Assembly: GCA_009760855.2 (NCBI GenBank)
Contig: WPIO01000112.1
Coordinates: 1 to 64,000 of the forward strand
Reading direction: 5' to 3'
From: Cristatella mucedo
Taxonomy: Eukaryota; Bryozoa; Phylactolaemata; Cristatellidae
Length of the DNA stretch: 64,000 nucleotides
Numbering within the stretch: the stretch's first letter is position 1; each line of letters begins with the position of its first letter. A program made the position numbers and the translations under genes. This document shows, one piece after another, positions 1 to 12,700 of the stretch. Below the pieces are notes generated by a model. The model was not told the origin of the DNA, did no database searches, and worked only from the letters and a program-made list of their open reading frames with translations.

Positions 1-400
1 GGAAGTAGATCGGATATGTAAGCTGTAGCCACAAAATTGAGGAATCTAAAAGTGAACGACTAAACCTTAAATTCAATGTTTTTCTCAACTGGTAACCACT
101 GCAGGTCGAAGAGAAGCTGTGTAATGTGGCAATTATGACTCTCCTGACAGACAAGCGTAGCTGCACAGTTTTGCACCAGCTTTAAGTATCTGATTGCACA
201 TGCCGGTAGATCAGCTAGCAGCGAGTTAAAGAAGTCAAGACGGGATTTCACGTATGCGTGGGCCAACTTAGATGCGATATCCCTGTCTAAACAAGGCCGA
301 AGTTTAGAAATGTAGTTCAGCTAAAAGTAGGCAGACTTGATTGTGGAGCTAAGGTGATCGTTAAACAAATAGTCACTTTATAATATGTCAGCAGAGTATT
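1..400 (-). mobile_element. LINE family B fragment, 3' part of ORF
   Basis: Read on the minus strand, this encodes a decayed C-terminal end of the family B polyprotein. A run near 60-266 contains SRLDFFNSLLADLPA and a downstream LLFDLQWLPVEKNIEFKV, matching the better copy at 45168-45584 (SRLDFCRSLLAGLPA, then LPVKPCIDFKVLSLTFRF). The fragment is cut by the window edge, so its 3' end is not visible. It is broken by stops and should not be treated as a gene. Its relation to family B is read directly from shared peptides; the L2/CR1-type assignment rests on the reverse-transcriptase motifs of longer copies. Confidence 0.75.
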
Positions 401-1860
401 TTATGGTGCACTTTTAGCCTTCAGCTCGTTCTGATGCCCTCGTTCTCTTCAATATTGGTACTCACTTTTTTGCTTTCATTTCTACATCCTTAACGCTAAC
501 CTCTACTTATCCTTCAACCTTTGAAGGTAAAGCTACTCTAGTAACTAACTTAATTTCCTTAGTGATTGCGTCGAAGTAGCACTGTGCTAGTAATAATGAA
601 ATTCGCATTCGGAGGGGCTCATGATGCCATGACGCTTGAGAATGATCAGGTAGATTTCTACAATTGGAAATAATCTCTGACAGTATTTAGTTGGGAGATC
701 TGACGTACGTGATCGATTCATCTTTGACTTCTCCTGTATCATCTGATCCTAATCTTCTTGAGCTATTCTAAAATGACTTAGCAATACATGAGCATATTAT
801 ATTTACTGTCTAGTCGGTTTAATTTTAGCTAAGGAATTTCACCAAGTTCATGTCCCGCTTATATAGTGGCAGGAATTCCAAGTCTGGAGCTTGTATCTGG
901 TTAAGGTCACTTACTACCTCCAATGACCCTTCATATTCTAGGTCCCAGCGACTAGCATTTCCTATCAGGCCGGATTTTCTATTGCCCAGTGAGCTAACCT
1001 ATTTTGTTCCACTTCCCAGTGGAGCATACCCGTGCATTATTCCGCACAAGTTTGCAGTAACGTGTCTTACTAATTAACGGCTATAGGCGTCTCGGAATAA
1101 GATATTGAGTTTGTCCTAACCATGATACCTCATTAGCTTAACATTCGCTATTCAACTAACTATTGGTTAATCAGCCAAATGCAGGGAGTTGTGATGCAGT
1201 TGGATAGAGATGAGTTTTCTAAAGTTGCGGTGTAAAGGAACTTATTTCTGCAAATACATTCATACGCAATTACAGAGGTAGATATTTACATGCGTCAGGC
1301 TTCCTCATCTAGTCGTCCTCTGCCATTCGCAATAAAGCCATGGACGTCCACACTACATTCACCGACGGCATGTCTATCCAATATTACCTCTTTTTTCTGA
1401 GTCAGCGGCAATCGTGGAATTTAATTTAGCAGTTGCAGATACCCAAGATAAAGGTAACCAAACGAGTCTTTAAATAAAAAACTGATCAATAGAAATAATA
1501 TTAAGACACGACACCGCACTATCACATAACTGAATTTGCTTCTAGGCACTTTCTATTGGCTGTAAAATACTTCCATGCTGGAATCTTAGGCGATAACATG
1601 CCCATTGCCAGCTAGAACAACATAGATAGATGCCAATTGGTAAATATGATAAGTGATATCATGCTCAGTGTCGGACCATGAACACTACACGGAGCAATCA
1701 CAAAACTCCAGCATATATTACTACTGACATGTTCAGTTTAACTATTTTTTAATTTTGCCCTATCTGGAGCTGTCCTGAAGTCAGTCGGGAGTAATTTTCA
1801 GAATATGGAAACATACGAACTAAAAAACCAATCTTTTAAGGATTTTATATTGGTTAGCTA
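401..1860. other. No recognisable feature
   Basis: This AT-rich stretch holds only short chance reading frames, such as one of 75 codons at 850-1077 whose translation resembles nothing I recognise. I see no splice-flanked conserved peptide, repeat tail or RNA gene. Confidence 0.5.
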
Positions 1861-1864
1861 AACG

Positions 1865-2300
1865 AATAAGGTCAGAAAACCACTGATGTGCTCCTTTAGC
1901 TGATGAGGAGTAAGTCTGATAGGTCGGTTGAAGCCAGCCAGAAGAAAATATTAAAAATTCAGTGGCAAAACCTTGAATTCAATCGCTGCTTGATTGATAG
2001 CCAGCGGAAACCAGTGAACATTTTTGCCATGTGGTATCTGTGATGCTCATGACAGGAATACCTGGCTGTGCAGAGGCTTGCCCCATCTGCCAGTGCCCGA
2101 TTGCACAGGGCGGTGGACCAGCAAACCACCAGACATAGAAGTCAACAACGGAAGTAACAGATGAACGGATACATTTGGAAGTCGTATTGCCATCTGAGCA
2201 AGCCCACATTTTGCAATCTTACATAGCTGAATGTAGGCTAACTTGACAGATGAGCCAATGCGGTTGTCTTGTGAAGGGTCAGTTTAGAAAGGATTGCTTA
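1865..2300 (-). mobile_element. Diverged family B-like LINE fragment
   Basis: The minus strand resembles the family B region just 3' of the reverse transcriptase. The order of words around 1966-2110 (ggcaaaaccttgaattcaat, then a 'gccagc' block, then 'gctcatgacagg') parallels 58905-59030 in another B copy. It is strongly decayed, with many indels, and it is not adjacent to a 3' tail. It could belong to a sister subfamily. Confidence 0.5.
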
Positions 2301-2939
2301 CATTTCGTGCAGACGCTTTAAGAGAAAATGTGGGGTAGCCAATTGGAGTGGTTAACTTGCCAACTTTAATGGATCGAGTTATTTTGTGATCCATTAAGCG
2401 AGAGAGAATTAAAATATTAGCATTGGTTAATTATACGGAGATGATTACATGTACCAAGTGAAATAGCTTGAAATAAACTCTGACATGAAGACTAACATTA
2501 CATTGCGATCCAGAAGATTTTCCTACGCAGGTTTCAAGCGTACTTATGATAAGGGATGCTGTGAATTATATCCCCTTTAGGTTTAAATTATTTTATAAAT
2601 GAGAACTAAAAATTAGTCTCCAATTAATCTGGGGCTGATTAGGGGCTCAATTAAGTAATCAGAATCAGATTTAAGAGGTGCCAGAGCAAGTTGTATGATT
2701 ACGAACAGTTATACACTAGGAGCAGAAGCAAGTGTTCTAAACGTTAGTGGTATAATCTTGGCGGAAGAACTTATAATCATTATATCTCGGCAAGGAGGAT
2801 CTAATCGTAAAAAAGACATGTGGAAACTAACTTGTCGGTAGGAAATCATGGCAAACCAGAAATTCCAGCTGACAGAAGTATACTGCTTGTGTAACTATAT
2901 TTCCCTAAACTATTTTAGCAGATTATTCTGAATAAAATA
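2301..2939. other. No recognisable feature
   Basis: AT-rich sequence between two LINE fragments. It contains no convincing open frame, tail or tandem repeat. Confidence 0.5.
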
Positions 2940-4340
2940 GTGCTTGTTTTCTATCAACAGGCATAAGAGGACTACTGGTAATCGTACGAATCGACTACAG
3001 CAAAGACCGAGTCCAGTATCTACGAAATCATTTTTGAACCACACATGCACGATCCAAAAATGTTGCTGTCAACAATCAACAGTTTACTTAACCACTCACA
3101 GGTTAGCCTCTTACCTAGTGATCCCTGTGGCAATCTAGCTGATCGCTTCTCTAGATTTTTTGACATTAAGTTAAATAAGATCTTGGCGTCCATCCCTAAG
3201 ATGGCAGCATCCACCCTGGAATTCTTTCAGTCAACTCTTTGCAGCACCTCAATGTCTGCATCCAAGTGGTCACTAGTGACATTGTTCTGAAGCTCTTAAC
3301 CAAATTAAGAAAACAACTTGTCCTCTGGACTACAATATCACAGCCCTGCTTCAACCATGCATTGGTTTGCTGCTGCCATGCATATATAACATCATAATTA
3401 AGTCATTATCCTTGAGAAATGCCCAAGCAAATTTTCAAAAGTCTGTAGTGAGGCAACTACTATTGAAAGCTACACTAGATAAAAAGAACCTGAGCATCAT
3501 CCGACCAGTTCCCCTTCTATCATTACTAAAAAATATATTGAAACGATTCGTGGCAGAACCTGTGAACTCATTTATTGAAAATTCAAACCTTGCTAGTAAG
3601 TTCCGGTCTATAATAAGACTTAATGGCTATAGAGGCTGCATCAATTTAGTGTACAACGACGTACTTAGGAATGCAGACATAGTTGTAGTGTGTCTGCCCT
3701 GCATGCCCTATCTATCGGTAGTTTTGATACTAGTGACCACCCAGTCCTTCTTGAGTGCCTCTCATATTGCCTGAGCAGCACTGGCAATGATTTGCAATGG
3801 TTTAGGTCCTATTGCATTGGAAGACTCCGGAGTATTGAAGCAAATGAAAACAGATCACCCGAAGATCCTCTAACGTAAGGGATACCACAGGAATCTGTGC
3901 TTTTGCAATTTATTTCAAGGTTTATACTCTCACTCTGGCCGATTTGACAGTCACACACATGCTAGACTTTCACTTACATGCAGATGACACTCAATTTTAC
4001 CTCTGCTTTCATCCCTCCCAGCCCTCCTACATGCAGAATTCTCTCAACTCCCTTGCTGCATTTATTGCAGACAACTTCAAGTGGATTGAAGCAAACTTTA
4101 ATAAATAGGTTGATGATAAAACCAACTTACTGGTTACAGGCAAATCAAGTGTGATTCAGAAATAAGAAAGGCTGACTCAAAATTATCTCGGCAAACATCT
4201 CCTATTGAATCTGAGCTAAATATAGGTGTTATATTTCGAAATGACCTATCATTAGATTATCACATCCGCTCTACAGTCAAATCTTCCTACTTTCAGCTAA
4301 ATAACATTGTTGAACTTCAGGCTTTTTAGACAGGGATACT
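2940..4340 (+). mobile_element. LINE family B, reverse-transcriptase half (split copy, 5' part)
   Basis: Plus-strand family B copy, broken by many stops and frameshifts. It starts with the linker before the reverse transcriptase (MHDPKMLLSTINSLLN at 3045, the same block as 26640 in another copy). It passes through the RT region and retains the catalytic box as HADDTQFYLCF (His-Ala-Asp-Asp at 3978-3989, in place of the usual Tyr-Ala-Asp-Asp). It then runs into the post-RT segment up to about 4340. The rest of the same element resumes at 6097, after a family A insertion. The in-frame stops mean it is dead. Confidence 0.8.
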
Positions 4341-4361
4341 ACTCCGAGGTTTCCGCATGCG

Positions 4362-6095
4362 ATATGGCTGCCTTAATAAGGTCTAGCTAAAAAAGCTCGT
4401 CTCCTGAAGACCCTATACCTTCATCCCCGTAGTCTTCACTAGCAGACCAACTTAGCCCTGCCATAACCGAGATTGTTAATGCTTCTCTTGGGCCCCAAGT
4501 CCTTCAAATCGGCAATTGTTCGACCCATACATGGAAAACCTGGATTAGATACAGAGACCCTTGTAAACTATTGCCCAGTCTCCATTCTTCCTTTCTTGTC
4601 AAATATTCTTCAAAAGATTGTTGGTAAGCAGCTGGTTGAACATATTGAAAAAATGAAATCAGAAGCATTTCAATCAGGGTTTAAGATGCAGCACTCCACT
4701 GCAACTGCTCTCCTCCGTGTAAACAATGACATTCTACGTGGCAACGACGATGGAAATGTCACTGCCCTAGCTCTGCTAGGGCTGTCTGTGGCCTTCGATA
4801 CCATTGGTCACGATGTTCTGCTTGAATGATTGAGAACAACGATCAGTCTGGCAGACGAAGCACTGGTGTGGTTTAAATCGTACTTGTCTGATCGTGTTCA
4901 ATCCATGACGTGTGGGGATCAGGTCTCACACACGAGAAGGGTCACTTTTGGAGTCCCTCAAGAGTCTGTAATCGGAACCCTACTGCTCTACATTTATATA
5001 CAACCTCTGGGTAAAGTGATTAAGGCCCATGGAATAGTATATCACTTCCATGCTGATGGTACTCAGTTTATTTGTCATTCAAACCGTCGGAATCTGCTGC
5101 GACAACTGAGAAACTGAATGCTTGCCTTGCCGACATTACATCCTGGATGTCGGCAAACTTCGTGAAATTAAATGATGATAAAACCCAACTGCTGCTAATA
5201 GGACACCCTAAGCGAGTGGCTGGATTAAAAGGCTTTGCTCTTCTAATAGGTGATGCTATTGTGCGACCCTCACGACATGCTCGAAATTTAGGCGTCGTTT
5301 TCGACAGCTGCCTTAATTTCAAAATCTTCGTTCAGAAGCCTGTCTCTACAGCTCGCCTTCACATCTGACCCCTATCCAAGATTAGGAGGTGCCTCCCACA
5401 GTGGCTTGTAAAAAATTTAAATAGCTCTTTAGTTTGGTCTCGGCTGGATTATTGTAATTCACTTTGGCTGGCTACCAAAGAAAGCAACTAGGCCACTGAC
5501 GCTGGCTTCGAATATGGCTGCAAGGCTAGTCTTCAAGTCCCACAGGTTTGAACGCCTGTCTTATTTGCCAAAAGAGGTAGATGGATTCTGGTGGAGCAAC
5601 GGATACAGAGAAACGTTCTTACCCTGACCCATAAGGCCCGCCACGGCTTGGCTCCTTCGTACCTAGCTGAACGGTTGCATCAGTTTCAGCCTGTCGGCGC
5701 CCTCAGGTCCTGTGTGGATAATAAATTATCCGTGCCATTCCTCCGCTGAAAGACCGATGGTGACGGAAGTTTTAGGTCTGTAGGTCGCAGACTGTGAAAC
5801 CCGCTTCCACAATTCTTATACAACGACAACTACTGTCCAACGGCCGACTATGGCCCATCATTTTCAGCGGTCCCCAGCTGCTACTTCCATGCTTCTCACG
5901 ACCTCAACTGCTCTCCTGACTTTGCAGTGTGCTTCCCATTTTCTCTTTGTTCGGATAGAAAAAGTCTTTTGGCTACCAAATGCGTATGGAAACCGCTTAG
6001 GCTGTGAGTGGTCTATACAAAACTTTCAGGCGTAGCACTCAATTAGTGTTTCCGGCTGTCTGTATGGTATGACAGACGGAGATAGATTGCATTAC
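4362..6095 (+). mobile_element. LINE family A copy nested inside family B
   Basis: 5'-truncated family A (L2-like) element. It begins inside the segment upstream of the reverse transcriptase ('ctgccttaataaggtctag' at 4370) and ends in the family's 3' terminus (about 6040-6095, 'gacagacggagata'). RT blocks are visible at 4473-4829 (HSTATALLRVNND, then LSVAFDTIGHDVLLE). The catalytic YADD is mutated to HADG at 5049-5060, and several frameshifts and stops separate the blocks. No endonuclease domain is present. Family B sequence flanks it on both sides, so it landed inside an older B element. Confidence 0.9.
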
Positions 6096-6096
6096 A

Positions 6097-6715
6097 GCTA
6101 TTCCAAAGCTCTACATCAAGGCTTGTTTGTCGTGGGCGTGGCAGTTGCCGCATCTCACTTCTTGCGGACCTGCACTGGATCCCAGTCAAACAAACCATCG
6201 AATTGAATATTTTGTCAGTAACCTGTAGGTTCCTTATTTCTTTGGCTCCGGACTGTCAATCAGATATACTTCTCACTAGGTTAAGCATCGCACTACCAGC
6301 TTTTTGGAACCAAGCAGTTTACCCTTACCTTGTACACATCTCAAAACATTTGGAGACCGTGTTTGCAGTTCGTAAGCTATCAAAGAATGGGACTTACTTC
6401 CAACATGAGCCACGGCATCTCCTGACTTGATCATATTAAACAAGACGCTAAAGACCCATCTGTTAGTCGCTGCAGCTAGTGGGTTCGTGCGATTCAAACT
6501 TTATGTGGTTATGAGTGTTAACACTCTCTATGATGCCATTCAGTATATTTGCATGCTGTCACTTTGCATGTCGCCCCTAAAAATTGTATTCTGATCGCTT
6601 ATTCAGTATGCTACCACTAACCATTCGATCGGGCTTCCTTTGGAGCAAATTGGACGTGCCTAGAAAAAGATTTGGTTCTCCGGGGGCGGTATATAAGATG
6701 CATTGTAATTATTAT
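6097..6715 (+). mobile_element. LINE family B, 3' half of the split copy
   Basis: Continuation of the family B copy that stops at about 4340. It contains the ORF C-terminus in decayed form, then the 3' untranslated block with the words 'catgctaccactaaccattcgatcg' in altered form near 6610. It ends with a degenerate stem-loop (cctagaaaaagatttggttctc near 6658) and an ATT-like tail at 6700-6730. About 100-115 bp of family B between the two halves are missing, judged against the copy at 44770-45845. Confidence 0.8.
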
Positions 6716-6719
6716 AGTT

Positions 6720-9625
6720 AATAATATTATTTTGTGGATGTACATTAGAGTGAGAACTTAATTTGTTTTAGCTTTAGATTGGTTTGGGCTCAGACCTAAC
6801 GCCCAAATCCCAGTTCTGTGGGAACGTGGTTGCCAAGATCTTGCCCTCAAGCAGCTCGGCGTGAGTTGCATGCTGGCATTGGACCTGCCTTGCAGAACCC
6901 TATTCATCGCTAGGCAGGCAAAGCGGTAGCAGTGTTAGTTCAAGATTGATTCTGCTGCTGCCTCTCCTCTTACCCACTTTTCCATGCCGCAGAACAACAA
7001 ACAGTAGGTGGCCCACACCATTCTGCCCATTTTATGCTGAAGCTATTGATAGACATGATATGCAAACGACCCTAAGTGAGTACCACAGTAATGGATGTTG
7101 TTGAGATCTGTCTAGTGGAGTTGTACTAGCTTTGCTGTCTTTTCTCAGGCTCTGCCAGGCTGTAGCTTCACTGGTGTCGAGTCATCCAAGCCCTAGTGGC
7201 AAACTCTTAACTTGGCACACTAAACTACAGGCTTTTTGGTGGCTAGCAGTAAAGGCTTGGTTTGACCAATGGGAAGCTTGGTGAACCGCTTCAGCCGGAT
7301 ATTCTTAGCATCTCAAATGCATGAAAACATGCTACTCAAGTCTGCTTCTAAATAAAGATTCTCGAAACTGATGTAGCTCTTAGCTATTGTAATAAAAAGC
7401 CCAAGTCTGTCTAATAAATGCTTCGCTTAGCTGAATCAAATGCAGTGATTTGCATGAAATCCTATCGCTGAAGGATGGATTGCTTAAAGAATGTGTTCAT
7501 AACGAGAATCTTGCTTGATACATTGACTGCAGTAGGGTCTAACCTGGATGGATCATGAACATGAATAACCAATGACGAAACTGTATTTCCAAATGATTGC
7601 ACTCGTATGCAGCTTGCATTCTTCTTGTATTGTGTCCCAAAATAAATGCGTTATAAATGCCGTTCAAATAAAATGCCTTGTGGATGATTGCGCCCTGCCT
7701 GTAGTTAAAACCTTCAGTGGAATAAGAGATAAACTATAATTGCATTGCCAGATATAGTTGCGCTTCTTTCTAACGACCCTATACAGCCTGGAAAATCTCT
7801 GTAATAAAATACAAGCTAAATTGTAGCAACAATCATTAGCGACAATTTGATGATTAAAAGAGATGAAGCGACCAATAATAGAAACAAAAACAAACTCTTA
7901 TGTTTGAAATTCCTACTGATCTTGTATAGCACATCTGGTATCCAAAACTATAGGTTTAATTTTTTCTAAAATTAAATTACCAGACATTTCACTCCATTCG
8001 CTTCATAGTGAATAGTAATATTAATTACGAGTATTGTATATAGCACCCCAAGATAACTTAATTGCTATTAGGGCAATTTACGAATTCCTGCGTGAGAGTA
8101 AATGACCAATAGTTAGCGACAAAAAGTTATCCAACTTAGTCAGGCCTGCAAAAGCACACAGGTATCCTCCTAAGACAAACATGCAAAACCACAAAGATAC
8201 GCCCACTACTGGCTACTTTGGCTCCGTAGCTAAATTCACTCAATCAATCTTGGTCAGATATGCAAACTACTTATGGGAAATGAAGGCGCTCCATTCTTTA
8301 GACAGTAGTTACACCATACCTAATTTAAATTAGCAAAACTGACACACAGTCATATCAAACACATCCAAACACCGAAAGACAATTAAACATTACTTAATTA
8401 AACTTAATTTTTTTGCATAGGCTGGGATGTAATTCTAGTGTAGACTAAACAGATGTGAGTTGAATGAGGTTTAGGAAAGTTATAATGGTCCTAAACGAGA
8501 AATCAAACAGGGTCGTCTAGAGAGTAGTAAGCTCCATACGAATATACTCGGACAGCCGTCTCTAATGTAATTTTTCATGCTGAGCTATTTCCTAGTCAGC
8601 TGAAGTACTTGTCTTTGTGCTGCAAATCAAAGCCAACTTTTAAAGACGCATCTCAATTTAGAAATAGAATTTCCTGTATTAAACTTTTGATTTAAGCACT
8701 TTTGGAGGACATTTTATAACCACAAACTTTTATTCTTTCTAAGATTCTAATTTAGTATTACTTTAGCCCTTTATTAATGTGAAAACATAATGTACGTTAA
8801 AAGTTTGTTTACTGCAGCATCTGAAAATTTTGACTACCGTTTGCATGCTGTTGTTCATAGCAACTTGGAAAATCTGTGAGAGCTTTCCTATTTTAACGGT
8901 AATGCATGCAGGTGTGCTCGTGGTAAGGTGCATTTTTTAACACAATGCAATCTACAGTTCCTCACGACTAGCTGGACTTTTATAATTTGTCAGTAGTTAA
9001 AGTAATTGTTGCTAAAAAGCCAAAAAGATTGCTTTCAAAATTCCTGAATTGTTAATTGCGGTTAATTCAATGAATTAGTTATCATGAAAAGCACTTATTA
9101 GCACCAAAAGTGGTTAAAAAATGCAAATTATTTGCGAAAAACTGTTTTCCTGGTAACTATTTTCAATCACATTTTCTAATTATAGGAAACAGAGTAACAC
9201 AATACTCATGCAGATACGTGAAAAATGAATGGTCACGTTGACCGAGAAAATTAATAGCATTATAAAATAAAAAGACATCTGCTGCGTCACGCAGATAAAC
9301 TTCTTTCTGCTTTCTTAGCATCCGCTGGGAAGGTGCTTAACTGCCTAGTGAATCGCTCAGTGGTAACTTCTTACTTTCTTCTCGCACTAGTTCACAAAGA
9401 GCAATCTTATTCAACCGCAGAAAAGGTAAAACGAAACTGGCGAGCTTTATTTCGTCTTTTGAACTCTCTCGGTTTTTAGTGGTGTGAGAAAATCAGTAAA
9501 CATTAAGCAAGCACATTCAGAGAAATGCGACGAGTCTGTCATCAAGATTTCAACTAGAATCTTCACAAATATTACCTCTTACCTCGTCGCAAGTTTGGTC
9601 GCTTACGATTTCCTTTGTTTTTTAG
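6720..9625. other. 5' flank of the monooxygenase gene; mostly unexplained
   Basis: This stretch lies upstream of the first exon I could place. 6780-7060 is locally richer in GC but has no identifiable frame. A short minus-strand family B/SINE-type tail is visible at about 8030-8095 ('tagcaccccaagataactta'). The missing first exon of the gene, with start codon and signal peptide, should be here or further upstream. I checked the ATGs between about 8400 and 9480 and found none followed by an open frame ending in the required phase (one base of a split codon) at a GT donor. Confidence 0.4.
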
Positions 9626-9795
9626 CTGCAAGCATCGGCTACTGGATGACCTGGACATATACAAACACTAGCGTGACGATAACGCTGACAGCTAATACAA
9701 CTGGATTTCTCGGGCTCGGATTTTCCCCGACTGGAGGAATGGTGGGCGCTGACATTGTCACTGTAACTTCACTCGGTGGTACTGTCAGTATACAG
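9626..9795 (+). CDS. Monooxygenase exon 1 seen: DOMON domain, first half
   Basis: The acceptor is 'tttcctttgttttttag' before 9626 and the donor is CAG|gtaatt after 9795. The exon enters in phase 1 (the first two bases complete a split codon) and leaves in phase 0. It encodes GYWMTWTYTN, then FLGLGFSPTGGM and GADIVTV, the typical DOMON pattern of an aromatic start strand, a glycine-rich turn and the 'aDivv' strand. The frame stays open upstream to 9484 and looks hydrophobic, but it has no ATG, so I place the true start in an undetected upstream exon. Confidence 0.88.
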
Positions 9796-12700
9796 GTAAT
9801 TAGTATGTATAACTTGTGACGAGCACCTCACTTTTACATTCAGCTATCTTAGTCGTTGGTCCGACATTGCTGATGGAAATATAACCCAAGAAAACTACTC
9901 ATGACGGCCGTAATCTTAAAAGCATTTGAAGGCAACGTTAGCTTGCACGTGACGGTCAAATTAAATTGCATGACATTACCAAGGTCACAGCCTCTCAAAT
10001 AAACCGTTTGCGTAAGTTTTAATTCAATTATTTTCTTTAAAGGCGAAGGATATCGGTTAAATATTTCTGCTAGATTGAGACCGTTTAATGCAACGTATCT
10101 CCGTCTCTGACTCAACAAAACCGTGAAAACTACGTGAGTGCTACGCAGTTGTTTTATTTAGCACGTTCGCACCCTAAGCGGTATTTGGTATGCATTTGTT
10201 AGTCAACCTACTTCATCTCACGCAACAAAGAGAAAGTGAGAAGCGTAGTGCAGTCAGGAGATAATTGATGTAGTGAGTAGCGTGGAAGTGGTAGCTCAAG
10301 ACCGCTAGAAAGGGTGTGTTGTAGCTGGCAGCTGGAGAGTAGTTGTCGTTGCGTATGAAACTCTGAAACGTGGAAGCGAGCTTCACAGACTTGGACCTGC
10401 AGAGCTAAAGTTTCTGTCGCCAAAGGTCTATGAAAGGAGGAATTAAACAGCCAATTTATCGTCCGTTTGGTCCTCGTGGGTCAGCTTAAGAACTCATCTC
10501 TGTATTCGTTGATCAATCGGCAGCCATCCTAGCTTTTTAAGCAAGAGACACGCGGTCGAACCTCTGGGATTTGCAAAAACTAGCCTCACAGCCATATTCA
10601 TAGACATCTACAGTGCCCTAGTTACTTGTTTGTGGCCTTGCCAAAAGGGAATTACAATGATCAAGCCGAGGCAGAATAAAGGAGCTAGTTAATTTATTAC
10701 CAAGCTGCCACAGACAGCTCCTACCCTTAGATAGGGCTCGGACGCGATGTAGTTGTGGCAGCAGTCTTCTGAATGAAGCTTTTAAATGTATGCAGTTGTC
10801 GAAAACGACAACAACTTTTCGAGCAAGTGGTGATATTCACACTACGGCACCACCTATTTAAATCAATTTCAAATTTATTGTAAACAAATTTTTTACTCAG
10901 TTATGAAATCACCTGCAATGAATGTACTTTGTAAATTCATTCAAAAGATTTCTGTAATAAAGATACTATTACGGAAATAATGCCAGCATACATCAAGGCT
11001 ACATAATAGCTCAGCTCAGCCTAGGTAAGAACACATATACTGGCAGTTTTTGGGGGTTACACTAACTAGCCCCGAACTAGCACACTGTATTGTGATTACG
11101 GCTGTCGTTTTTTGCCACAGCGAACATAATTTGGCCACAGCGAACGTATGCATGCAAATTGGCACCCCGTTTTCAGTTAGTTTAGGCATACTGTTTATCG
11201 CAAGAGCATATGAGTGTCGGTCTCATTTACTCGATATCGTTAAAATTATTCGTTTATTTCATTATGCGTGAGTTTACAGTCAAATTAATCCAAAGAAAAC
11301 TGAGCGTCAATTGCCCAATCAATTTTGGCTCATACGAGCTTACCATTTATGGCTGCATACGAGTAGCATCAGGATAGCTACACGCTCATAAAATAAAATT
11401 GGTATCACTACACTGGTAATATTCTTAAACGAGACTCTTGTTTCATCAACTCAGCATCCGTGAATGTCTGCACGTAAAGGCCGAGCTGCAATAGTAACGT
11501 GTTTTGGTGGGTTCATTCCTTTTTTAAGTGCAGCCCTACCAAGATTAATGCATCTTATAAAGGAGTCTGTAGAGGTATACTCATTTTATTTAATAAGAAA
11601 GCTAATCTGAAAATAAGTTTGGTTTTTATATTTTGTTTACTTCGAATACTATATGATGTACCATTGATTATAAGTATGTACGTGTTTTTATAGGAAATTG
11701 CTATACCATTAATCTATATATAACTATTTCATTGCTTCATTCATTCTGTTATACATTTTTATTACTCTGGCTAACACGACACGAACAATATATACACACC
11801 GCACTGTATTCATCGACAACTGTATATCTTCTTTGAATTACATATTAAGCAGGTGGATCCGCTCGTATTATTACACGCATTCCCCTTTGTTAAATGGAGC
11901 CATTAAAAAATCTTTACTCAGCAGCTGCATGTCAATAGCCTGGCAGGTCATGTGGTTCACGAAGGCTCTATACAAATGTTTGAAAACCAGCAATACTATT
12001 AGTATTGTAGTCCTTGATAATTATGTAAATCTCAAGAATTATTTTTTCCAGTTAAAGTATTTGTAATAAATAAAAAAAAATAAGTAATATTTAAAAAAAT
12101 ACAGATATTAAAAAAGATTTCTAACGAAAACATTTTGCTCGTGTTGTCGAATGCCGAAATTTTATCAAGATGTACACATTTATATATCGTAATACGTCAA
12201 GTACAAAACTTTTTCGGGAGATTTTAAATATCGTAGTGTTAGACAAATACATCAACCTAGGCAAATTTTTTAGTATTCAATATTGATATTAGAAATTCAA
12301 AGTGACTTAGCTCTATGGGGACTGTTGTTACGTTGGCATCAACAGATTCCATTTACTCGGTATTTTTAAGTGTTTGACCAAGTAGGTTCGTCACAGAAAA
12401 AAATACTTTCAGCCATGATCAAGATCCCTAGCCCAGAATAAAGCGCCTGCTTTTCAATAGACAGTCGTTGGTTCGCGTTCTGCTGCAGACAAACCTTGAT
12501 CGCCAAGGTTCTCATTCCAGTGTTAAAGGGAGGCAACTACATTGTGATCAATTTAAATCAACTTTCGCTACCCTGATTGAACTGAATCTCTCCTGGTGAG
12601 GTTTACACGTCGATGTCGGAGACATTGTGCTTATTCAAAACAACAAGTGTAGCATTTTAGCCAAGTACCGGAGGGTAGAGGCCATTTCCCGCCATGCTCA

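Noticed and set aside
9484-9819. 111-codon frame as a complete small gene
   Set aside because: It has no ATG start, and the sequence before 9626 behaves as an intron end (pyrimidine tract plus AG). The conserved part is exactly one exon, and the last codons read into the intron.
10208-10423. 71-codon minus-strand frame as an independent protein
   Set aside because: It is the decayed C-terminal end of a family A LINE, recognisable by its final LTFSLLREMK and the adjacent 3' terminus.
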